Source of the DNA: Cylicocyclus nassatus
Taxonomy: Eukaryota > Nematoda > Chromadorea > Rhabditida > Strongylidae
Direction of reading: 5' to 3'
Assembly: GCA_958299035.1 (NCBI GenBank)
Contig: CATQJL010000223.1
Span: 986,359-1,050,358 of the forward strand
Length of the DNA: 64,000 bases
Positions 10,407 through 18,224 of this stretch are shown piece by piece. Each line of letters begins with the position of its first letter. Within the stretch, counting starts at the first letter, position 1. The notes beneath the pieces are model-generated. The model was given only the letters and a program-made list of their open reading frames with translations. It made no database searches and was not told where the DNA came from. The position numbers were made by a program, and so were the translations under genes.

Positions 10407-12145
10407 ATAACACCTGCTATGATCTTCTACCCGTCTTGGTTGAAGATCAACTGTGGTTTGCAATCCCTGCAACAGGAGATTTGGTCCAAACCGCGACAAC
10501 AATGCCCTGTCCTTATATCTCCAATGTCGACCCTAGCCTAGTCCAACAAATATTACCACCAAATGTACTTCCAAACATAAATGCAAAACCGTTCTTATTC
10601 AACCCGCCGCCTATATACCATCACCTCATACAAAACTACGCCCCGACCACTAGATTGCAAGTCGATTACCTGCAGCAAGAATACGCAGTCTTACAAAATC
10701 GACTACAAAAGCGAGGAATCATAGAAGATACCATGCTCAAAATCAAGGACGCTGGGAACTCCTTGAAAGATTCTCTGTCCTCTATCTACACCAAAACAAC
10801 CGACAAATTAACCGCCGGTGTAGAAAGCATTAGATGGTCCATGATTTCGCTCTTACCCTGGGTAACCATTCCCACATTGGTGATCATCATTCTCATTGCA
10901 TGTTGTGTCTGCTTCGTGAAGATCTATTTTATACGCAAAGCCTCCAGTTCTGCCGCGTCCGCCATGGTAGACTTAGCTAGCAGTCTCTCGAGGAAACGAC
11001 TAGCTAGGCGTCAGCACGAAATAAATGCTCTTATGGAAGAGCAAAACAACGGGAGTCAACCAAATTCCCTTTTCGTGCCACGCATCTACTCTATCTTTTC
11101 GCAAGTCAATTCCATCAAAAGTCCATTGCCATACGTAAGGATAACCCTCAACCGTTTCTCCACTCCAGCGCTCATCGACAGCGGCGCTACAATATCTTAT
11201 ATGAAACAGTCCACGCTGTACGCGCTAGGACCCAATGTCAACATCGACAACAATCACGTAAAAGCGCAAGCCGCCAATGGAACTCAAATAGAGCTCTTAG
11301 CATCCGTAATCGTAAATGTCCAAGTAGGAACCCATATTATACAACATCGCTTCCTGGTGTCGCAAGATTACCAGTGCCCAGCGCCAGTTCTTCTAGGAAC
11401 TGATTTCATCAAGAAATTGAACCAATTAGGTCTCAAAGTAACTATAGACCTACATAATAACCTACTTACGATTGGTAGCGATGCGCACGACATGGTCCAA
11501 ATAAACGCCATTAATTTCCTTGAAGTCAAACCCAATGATGTACGACTCTCCCAAACGACCATTCTGCTAAAAAGATCCTCGTCTATTGTGCCGGCGTACA
11601 TCGATCCTTACGATCCCAGCAACCTATTTGACTTTATAATTGAAGACAACCACAGAGATCTAGACCTTCTGTATGTTGTTGGCCGATCTCTAGTGAGCCC
11701 CAACCCGAACGGGGCATGCCTCGTGAACATCCTAAACCCATCCAACACCGATATAAAGCTTTATGGTCGTATGAAAATAGCTCACGCTACACCCGTATCC
11801 TCTCCACTCGAACAGATTCTCACAGTTCAAGGCGAGTACATACCTCCCGAAGCAAACTGGGAAGAAAGGATTCCTCACTTTCCCATTCCCTGGGCTCCAA
11901 CCTATGATATCGCTTCCGAAATAAACCTAACCAAGTCCGCGCTAACATCGCAGCAAAAAGAACATTTGTTAGCCATAGTACGCCAGCATTCTCAAGCCTT
12001 TGTAGGACCTGATGGACACCTAGGACATTATAACGGCCCAATACGACACCGCATCGATCTCATAGAAGATGCCCCAATACCAACTAGGAAAATATACCGT
12101 GTCCCACTCGAAAAACGACTCGAAATAGAGCAGCAAATCACTTAA
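10286..12145 (+). CDS. Transmembrane anchor plus aspartic protease and RT N-terminus
   Basis: Back in the Gag frame after three -1 changes. Useful sequence starts near 10400. A heptad-like segment (VDYLQQEYAVLQNRLQKRG) precedes a membrane helix (VTIPTLVIIILIACCVCFV, about 10861-10918) and a basic stop-transfer KASS...SRKRLARRQ. The retropepsin follows: catalytic DSGA at about 11173-11184 and the partner motif LLGTDF at about 11391-11408. The last 150 codons lead into RT. The order transmembrane helix then protease in one frame is what makes this element unusual. The frame ends at TAA 12143-12145, and the next codon resumes the RT frame. Confidence 0.75.
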   Translation: MGSTTTAQRYERCRHPIGQRTPSDQMQKVEPTQTFSNHQVNNTCYDLLPVLVEDQLWFAIPATGDLVQTATTMPCPYISNVDPSLVQQILPPNVLPNINAKPFLFNPPPIYHHLIQNYAPTTRLQVDYLQQEYAVLQNRLQKRGIIEDTMLKIKDAGNSLKDSLSSIYTKTTDKLTAGVESIRWSMISLLPWVTIPTLVIIILIACCVCFVKIYFIRKASSSAASAMVDLASSLSRKRLARRQHEINALMEEQNNGSQPNSLFVPRIYSIFSQVNSIKSPLPYVRITLNRFSTPALIDSGATISYMKQSTLYALGPNVNIDNNHVKAQAANGTQIELLASVIVNVQVGTHIIQHRFLVSQDYQCPAPVLLGTDFIKKLNQLGLKVTIDLHNNLLTIGSDAHDMVQINAINFLEVKPNDVRLSQTTILLKRSSSIVPAYIDPYDPSNLFDFIIEDNHRDLDLLYVVGRSLVSPNPNGACLVNILNPSNTDIKLYGRMKIAHATPVSSPLEQILTVQGEYIPPEANWEERIPHFPIPWAPTYDIASEINLTKSALTSQQKEHLLAIVRQHSQAFVGPDGHLGHYNGPIRHRIDLIEDAPIPTRKIYRVPLEKRLEIEQQIT

Positions 12146-14650
12146 ATGCTCAAAGACGGTATAATTCGCGAATCCGCATCACCATTTTGTGCCCCTATAG
12201 TCTTAGTACGCAAACGAGACGCAACCTCATGGAGATTCACTATAGACTTCAGAGGACTAAACGCTATTACCAAACCCCAACAATCCATACTCCCTAATAT
12301 CCAGGATATAATCGATCTATGCGCAAACAACTGCCTATACTCCTCCTTGGATTTTCAACAAGGCTTCCACCAAATTCCTCTAGAGGAAACCCATTGCGAG
12401 AGAACCGCTTTCGCGTGCTTTCTCGGAGCATTCGAGTACATCAGAATGCCAATGGGATTAAAAGGCGCCCCCGCAACCTTCCAGCGTATAATGGATGAAT
12501 TCAAAAAACATCTCAGAGCTCGAGTTTTTATCTATATTGATGACTTAATAATCACTTCCGAAACCCCCGACGAACACCTCAACGATATAGATGAGGTGCT
12601 CACAAAAATCGAACAGATCGGAATGAAGCTCAAAGCTTCTAAATGCGAATTTGCTCAGAAGGAAATAAAATTCCTAGGTTTCGTGTTAAGTAAAGAAGGT
12701 ATAAGACCTAACCCAGAGAAAACCCGAGCAATTGACGACTATCCAACTCCCAAAAATCCCACCGATATCAAAGCCTTCCTAGGAATGTGCTCATTCTTTC
12801 GTAGATTTGTCCATAATTTTGCGGCTATCGCCTCACCCCTTACCGCATTAACTAAGAAAGACGCACCATTTATATGGACCCCCGAGTGTGAAAACGCGAT
12901 GCAGCAATTAAAACAAGTACTCACCACTGCTCCAATCCTGGTCGCACCAAGGCTAGGATTGCCCTTCGTCATCGAAACGGACAGCAGCGGCAAAGCAGTA
13001 GCCGGAGTCCTAAAACAAGAACAGGATAACGAACTAAGAATAATTGCTTACGCCAGTCGCACCCTAAATAGTCATGAATCCCGATACCCCGCCATAGAAC
13101 TAGAAGCGCTAGGAGTAGTCTTCGCAGTGCAAAAGTTTCGCCCATACATTGATGGAGCCAAATGCACCGTAATCACAGACCACGCCCCGCTCAAAGCACT
13201 TCTACATCGGAAAGATTTGATTGGGAGACTAGCGAAGTACCAAGTAATCCTACAAGAATTTGACATAACTATCGTATATCGGCCCGGAAAAGCCAACATT
13301 CTCTGCGATACGCTGTCAAGGCACCCGCCCCAAGTAGCCGCCATCTCTACCGAAGACAGTCCCAATATCAATTTATCCTCCCCAGAATTCATTGAAAAGA
13401 TCAGAGAGGAACAAAGAAATTCCCCCTGGATACTGTCCTATAAACAGGCCATAGAACTAGGCGAGTCTAACCCGCACACTCGCGAATATCTCATCCTCAA
13501 CGATATATTGTATAAACTACCAGAGAAAGTCTATCAAGATCCCCAGGTAGTGCTTCCTGAAGATTCCAACATCAAGAAAGTGCTAATCAAACAAGTCCAC
13601 GAATCCCGCTTTGGCACCGCTCACCTAGGAATCCAAAAGACCAAAGCAACCATAAGCAAACTTGCAATCTGGAACAAGATGTCCAGTGACATCAGCGAAT
13701 TTATAAAATCTTGTCCCATCTGCCAACTACGGAAAGATCCCTCCGTTTATCGCACAAATGAACCGCTGGATCGGTTTGAAGTTCCTAAACGACCGTTTCA
13801 GCGCGTTCACTCCGATGTCATAGGACCCCTTCCACTAACGCTACGGGGAAACAAATTCATCATCGTCTTTGTTGACGCTTTCTCTAAACTAGTGATCACC
13901 GAACCCATACCAGATCAACAGGCAATCACCACTACGGACATATTCGTCAACAGAGTAGTGAGCCGTTTCGGTCCTCCAGAGATACTTGTAACAGATCAAG
14001 GAAATAACTATATGAGCGATATTTTCAGAAATACACTAAAAGTACTCAACGTTACCCATAACACTAGTACACCTTACCATCACGAAAGCAATGGTCAGGT
14101 AGAACGCTCGAATAAAACTATCGAAGAACTGATAGCCACTGCTATATCCCAAAAAGAAGACCAATGGGATGACGTAATTCATGTTATAACCCACGCGTAT
14201 AATACCTCCGAAAATGCATCATCAAGATATACCCCGTTCTTTATCACTCACGGAAGAGAAGCTAATAACGCCTTCCGCCTAGCCCTACAACTACCCTCAA
14301 GAACATTTATTGATGAAGATGACTACGTGGGTCAATTAACTTCCACCCTCCAAAATGTTTCAAAGGATGTAACCCAAAACCTAACCACCTCTCAAACCAT
14401 ACAGAAGCATCACTACGACCTTAGAAAACGTGTAAACCCAAGTAGTTATAAAATTGGACAAGAAGTGTTGATAAGAAAAGATGTAGACTCAAAACTCGCA
14501 CCTAGATTCGAAGGTCCTTTTCCCATTGTGGATATTGAACGGCCAAACGTCACCATCCGAGATGGCCGTCGCTTACGAACCATCCACATGAATCGTTTGA
14601 AACCATACTCTCCTGCAACATCATTGATCGAAAGCACAAGTCCACAATAG
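12146..14650 (+). CDS. Pol: reverse transcriptase, RNase H, integrase (834 codons)
   Basis: Copies the element RNA into DNA and inserts it. RT: LVRKRDATSWRFTIDFRGLN, then the catalytic YIDD at 12534-12545 and LGFVLSKEGI. RNase H: ETDSSG, ELEAL and TDHAPLKALL, ending RPGKANILCDTLSRHP. Integrase: His/Cys zinc region ending CPICQ, then the acidic triad D (13814), D (13994, VTDQGNN) and E (14102, GQVERSN). All catalytic residues are present. It continues the upstream frame through the TAA at 12143, which falls in a stretch normally continuous in gypsy RTs (EIEQQIT stop MLKDGII), so this is probably a nonsense mutation. The ATG at 12146 follows by chance. Confidence 0.92.
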   Translation: MLKDGIIRESASPFCAPIVLVRKRDATSWRFTIDFRGLNAITKPQQSILPNIQDIIDLCANNCLYSSLDFQQGFHQIPLEETHCERTAFACFLGAFEYIRMPMGLKGAPATFQRIMDEFKKHLRARVFIYIDDLIITSETPDEHLNDIDEVLTKIEQIGMKLKASKCEFAQKEIKFLGFVLSKEGIRPNPEKTRAIDDYPTPKNPTDIKAFLGMCSFFRRFVHNFAAIASPLTALTKKDAPFIWTPECENAMQQLKQVLTTAPILVAPRLGLPFVIETDSSGKAVAGVLKQEQDNELRIIAYASRTLNSHESRYPAIELEALGVVFAVQKFRPYIDGAKCTVITDHAPLKALLHRKDLIGRLAKYQVILQEFDITIVYRPGKANILCDTLSRHPPQVAAISTEDSPNINLSSPEFIEKIREEQRNSPWILSYKQAIELGESNPHTREYLILNDILYKLPEKVYQDPQVVLPEDSNIKKVLIKQVHESRFGTAHLGIQKTKATISKLAIWNKMSSDISEFIKSCPICQLRKDPSVYRTNEPLDRFEVPKRPFQRVHSDVIGPLPLTLRGNKFIIVFVDAFSKLVITEPIPDQQAITTTDIFVNRVVSRFGPPEILVTDQGNNYMSDIFRNTLKVLNVTHNTSTPYHHESNGQVERSNKTIEELIATAISQKEDQWDDVIHVITHAYNTSENASSRYTPFFITHGREANNAFRLALQLPSRTFIDEDDYVGQLTSTLQNVSKDVTQNLTTSQTIQKHHYDLRKRVNPSSYKIGQEVLIRKDVDSKLAPRFEGPFPIVDIERPNVTIRDGRRLRTIHMNRLKPYSPATSLIESTSPQ

Positions 14651-15194
14651 TCATCAACCCGCACTCGAAACAAATCACTACCAGCCAATAAAACTTCATG
14701 TACACGTAATATCAAACATACTAGACTAAAAAAAATAACGAACCTAATAGTACACATATATATATATCGCCATTGTTCACAGATAACAGTCTAATAGCAC
14801 CAACGATACCCGCATATTTATATATATGTTCCCTGATAATGGAAATAGTCGGCACAACCGGCTCTATCTTCTCTAATAGCCGGCATAACCAGCTCTACCT
14901 TTTCTCTTTTAGCCCGATTGCGGCATGCGCGCACCAGCAGATAGATTGGCATCACCATCAAGGCCAATGAGAGCGCGCATGCTAAACAAAAGCAAACATA
15001 ATCTTCAAAAAAAAAAGGAAAAAAAACTCAGCAAAACCGAAGCCAAGAAAAGAAAAAGAAAAAAAAACAACAAGCGAAGGGAAAAAAAAAACCCTCGCCG
15101 CATTAGAGCGCCCCTACCACGCTACCGCCCAGAATAGCGTGTTAAACATGTTAAACGTTCAAAATCGAGGATTTCAACCGGGAAACAATTTCAG
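14651..15194 (+). other. Noncoding stretch between integrase and the 3' ORF
   Basis: Holds TA-rich runs near 14756-14766, a near-direct repeat of GCCGGCATAACC / GTCGGCACAACC, and an A-rich block at 15008-15090. It ends with the acceptor-like TTTCAG at 15189-15194. Confidence 0.5.
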
Positions 15195-16145
15195 ATGTCA
15201 ACCAACATGTTTCCCATCGTCTCCAAACGCTTCAGTCGCAAGAGATCCCGCTCCTCATCGTCGTCAAGTTCTTGTCACACACAGCATTCACCAGTGCTAT
15301 CGTACTCTCGTTCTTCTTCTTCTTCTTCTTCTTCTTCTTCCTCTCCTTCTCCTTCTTTAACCCGTTCCCGTTCTCCCACTCCTACTCCTTTTGATACCAC
15401 CATAAACTTGAAGGTAACGTCCCCAGGGGACATTTCTTCTGCTGAAACTCTTCTCGCTGTACCCATAATATCTGAATCAAACTCGATTGTATCCTATTCC
15501 GTTTTTTCCCCTTCCCAAATTAACGACTTCGGAAATATCACAAGCCCTTCTGGCAATATCGCAAATCCTCCGGAAGGCATCACTCCTTCCCAAGCTAACC
15601 ATCCTGACCGTACCATAACCCCTCCGCAAGGAACCACTCCTTCCACTATAGCCATCCATATGCCAGAACCAGCCTCTCAACGCTTTTATCGCCGTAGAAG
15701 ACTCCTCACCACACCCAAACCTCTTATCAAAAGGTCACTGTGCACTCCTACTCCACCACCGCGCAACTGGGAGAAACCTACTGGAGCTATCCCAAGCTTA
15801 ATCAAACTATGCCTTTCTCCAAGACCTCCGCCGCGAGACGAACGTCAATTCTATTATAAGTTGAAACACGAATACCGTGGACCCACACAACGACGCTGTT
15901 TCAACCCAATCATGACACCTCAATGTCTCCTCTGTCATCAAACTACCCATCGTACGCGGGACTGTCAATCACCCATGAGTTTCCTTACTAGAGCCCGCAT
16001 ACTTCTTAAAAAATACAGGCTCTGTTCTCGCTGCCTCGAAGACCATCCCTTAAAAGAATGCACAGAAAACCCAATGTGCTTCCGTTGCAATGCCACTGGC
16101 CACGTTACCGCCATTTGCCAAGACGCACCTGTAAAATTTTTCTAG
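15195..16145 (+). CDS. 3' ORF: Arg/Ser-rich protein with three zinc knuckles
   Basis: 316 codons starting at an ATG that directly follows TTTCAG, a strong nematode splice acceptor. The N-terminal 55 residues are an Arg/Ser-rich and poly-Ser tract encoded by a TTC/TCT microsatellite; the middle is Pro/Thr-rich. The last 75 residues contain three Cys/His clusters: CLLCHQTTHRTRDC, CSRCLEDHPLKEC and CFRCNATGHVTAIC. These resemble nucleocapsid knuckles, and the wide first pair recalls those of BEL/Pao Gag proteins. Gag itself lacks knuckles, so I infer that this ORF supplies RNA binding in trans from a spliced RNA. It could instead be a captured host gene. The frame is intact. Confidence 0.75.
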   Translation: MSTNMFPIVSKRFSRKRSRSSSSSSSCHTQHSPVLSYSRSSSSSSSSSSSPSPSLTRSRSPTPTPFDTTINLKVTSPGDISSAETLLAVPIISESNSIVSYSVFSPSQINDFGNITSPSGNIANPPEGITPSQANHPDRTITPPQGTTPSTIAIHMPEPASQRFYRRRRLLTTPKPLIKRSLCTPTPPPRNWEKPTGAIPSLIKLCLSPRPPPRDERQFYYKLKHEYRGPTQRRCFNPIMTPQCLLCHQTTHRTRDCQSPMSFLTRARILLKKYRLCSRCLEDHPLKECTENPMCFRCNATGHVTAICQDAPVKFF

Positions 16146-16178
16146 TCCCGGGGACCGGGACTTTCCGAAAGAAAATCA
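16146..16178 (+). other. Polypurine-like tract before the 3' LTR
   Basis: GGGACCGGGACTTTCCGAAA followed by GAAAATCA abuts the LTR start. It is only partly purine, so the exact plus-strand primer is uncertain. The imperfect palindrome AGTCCCGGGGACCGGGACT overlaps it. Confidence 0.4.
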
Positions 16179-16794
16179 TGTAGGAAAAGCGCAACTATCT
16201 GCGCTATTAATCCATCTTCCTCGCCCTCCTCGCCCCGCCTCAAAGCTCGCCTCGGGGCTATATAAAGCAATATGCCCCGCCCACGAGAGGTTCGGACTTG
16301 AGGCAGCTTTGCAGCTGCCTCTTCAACAAGATCGTCTCCGAATCTCCGCCCCCCCCCCCCTCATTTTAATCACCCGCCCTCCATATTTATTTATTCTCTA
16401 ATCATTTGTTTATTCTATTATTCCCCTTCGTATAATTGCCTCGTATTTATTCACGTATTATATTATATTGTTATGTTTATGTAAGGTTGAGCCGGAGCAC
16501 TAGCTCCTGCTTGACTACCCTCTATCTCAAACCTATCTATCTTCCACTTATCTATCCGCTATCTAATTTCTTCTCTAATTATTCTTATACTTTTATCCCG
16601 CCCTGTTTTGCCGTCTACCGCTACACCCTTTATATTCTATACTTTGTTTATATTTGCCTGATAAATGCTTAGTAAGGAAGCTAGTTGAGTTTTATGTATG
16701 CCGGTTGAAAGAATAGGAAGTAAGCGTTACTGAAAAGTCCAGCTACGGTACCACTCTTAGCTTAACGACAACCTAAAAACATAAATTCGTTACA
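16179..16794 (+). repeat. 3' LTR (616 bp)
   Basis: Matches the 5' LTR throughout apart from two extra C in the C-run near 16350. Followed by the GTTG target duplication. Confidence 0.95.
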
Positions 16795-17156
16795 GTTGGT
16801 CCAGAAACCAACAAATCCGGAACGGATATTAGGACACATAAATTTTCAGAACTTTTTACATAATGTGCTTTGGAGCAATATTGTATGCACATAGCCCAAA
16901 TTTGGGGTCATAAGGTTGTTTGTGCGTTGTAAACAAGCCATTTGTTTGTTTGAGTCCTGCGTTTGAAATTCGCGCGCTTGCGAACGAACACGTTCAACTT
17001 GTAAAACCTGACATGTTTGTCGTTGTTTCTTTCGCGCTTCCTCCAAGACCTCATAAAAACGATACCCCCTTTGCTTCTAACCTCAAAAACGAAGTCCAGT
17101 TTGACCCCAAACCATCTGTGCCGGGCCCTGATCTTTGCTACTGGCACACCTTATCA

Positions 17157-18224
17157 TCATAACTTAAATAAGCGGCTAAAGATGTTCACGTCTTTTTCTA
17201 CGTGTGTGTGTGTCTGTCTGTCCGTTACGAAATTCGTACAGGGTGTTCCAGCCACGCCCTGGGCCCAAATTTTGGACGGCTTATGCTACTAGCATGAAAG
17301 TCCATTATGCAAAAGCACGAGCGGATCCGATGAGTGGATCCCTCAAAAACTGCGCTTTAAGCGGATCCGCTTGGATTCTGGAGACAGCAAAATTGTGCCT
17401 GTAGCACCACTTTTTACAGGGTCATGAATATTTTTGACAAGTTTATGTGCGAGCCATGGACTTTAGCCCAATAAAGTGAACAAAAGTTCATTACTTAACA
17501 AAGTGGCGCCAAAAAAAGTTGATTGCGTGAATGTTCAAATTGCCAAGAATTTACCTGTTGAGGCGATTTATGCACAGAGATGTAGCCCACGGTGTTTACT
17601 GTTCTTATGGCGACTATTAAAGGCAGTGTCCAGGCAAATCTGGGCATAGGGATTTTTTGCCTGGAAATCGTCGAGGGGGTCCTAACTAAGGCACTGCCCA
17701 AGTGGCAGCGCAAATCGTCCATTCACGGCTGAGAAATAAATCCTCAAACACTCCGCGGCTGCGCCGTGACCGTAATACTTGCGATGGGTCCCAGCGCGAA
17801 GGTAGTGTTAAAGTGAGCGAAGTCGTTTTCGGGTTACGGTCACGGCGCAGGTGCGGGTTTTTCAAGGACGGATTTCTCAGCCGTGAATGAACAATTTGCG
17901 CTGCCTCTTGGGCAGGGCCTTACTTAGGACCCCCTCATCAATTTTCAGGCGGAAAACCCATGCGCCTAAATCTGCCTGCACACTGCCTTTAAGCCGTAAA
18001 GACCCAAGAGCCGATTCAAATTTGCATTTATTCTTTTGGGAGAAGTTTCATACACGCGAAAATACCGATCTCACACGAAAAAGCTCTAGGAATGAGTAGT
18101 TGTTTACAAATCATTCGTGATAGCCCGCATGGCGCGGCGAGTTTCAATGTCATTATTATGCTGAGATGAGTAAGGCATACAGAAAGTAGGGTCGAGCCTC
18201 TCCGAAGCAGAGGTGACGCACTGG
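17157..18224 (+). mobile_element. Helitron family H1, copy A
   Basis: Starts TCATAACTTAAATAAGCGG after an A. Ends with hairpin CCTCTccgaagcAGAGG and then CTGG, followed by T. This fits Helitron rules: 5' TC, 3' hairpin plus CTRR, insertion between A and T. After removal of the nested foldback it is about 696 bp, like copy C (693 bp) and copy B without its TG tract (670 bp). It carries no Rep/helicase. Confidence 0.7.
17617..17992. mobile_element. Foldback MITE with TTAA target duplication, nested in H1 copy A
   Basis: Element 17621-17988 with inverted arms of roughly 160 bp starting AGGCAGTGT, flanked by TTAA on both sides. The homologous site in H1 copy B (near 41215-41235) lacks the insert. 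piggyBac-type targeting is suggested by TTAA; a TA target cannot be excluded because the ends read the same. Confidence 0.75.

Larger units (their letters stand above)
3699..16794 (+). mobile_element. Ty3/gypsy-type LTR retrotransposon, full length
   Basis: Two direct LTRs (3699-4312 and 16179-16794) begin TG and end CA. The 4-bp duplication GTTG flanks the element at 3695-3698 and 16795-16798. Order: LTR, primer-binding site, long leader, Gag, a basic Asn/Pro-rich segment, a glycoprotein-like region, aspartic protease, RT, RNase H, integrase, noncoding stretch, a separate zinc-knuckle ORF, LTR. RT before integrase and the YIDD catalytic box place it in Ty3/gypsy. The LTRs differ only in the length of one C-run, so insertion was recent. 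The internal polyprotein is interrupted by stops at 7775 and 12143 and by three frame changes near 8690, 9860-9890 and 10390. Confidence 0.95.
3157..17138. mobile_element. Non-autonomous hAT-type element, split by an LTR retrotransposon
   Basis: Left terminus CAGGGCCCGGCAC starts at 3165 and its exact reverse complement ends at 17130. Flanking 8-bp duplications ATCTTTGC lie at 3157-3164 and 17131-17138. An 8-bp duplication and CAGGG-type inverted ends are hAT hallmarks. Removing the LTR element leaves about 866 bp with no transposase frame. The same ends and an 8-bp duplication occur at 33866-35110, which confirms the boundaries. Confidence 0.85.

Noticed and set aside
12146..12148. ATG as an authentic start of Pol
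   Set aside because: It lies inside the normally continuous RT finger region, directly after an in-frame stop; a protein beginning here would lack part of RT.
17204..17404. Short ORFs in H1 copy A
   Set aside because: Frames are not preserved in copies B and C.
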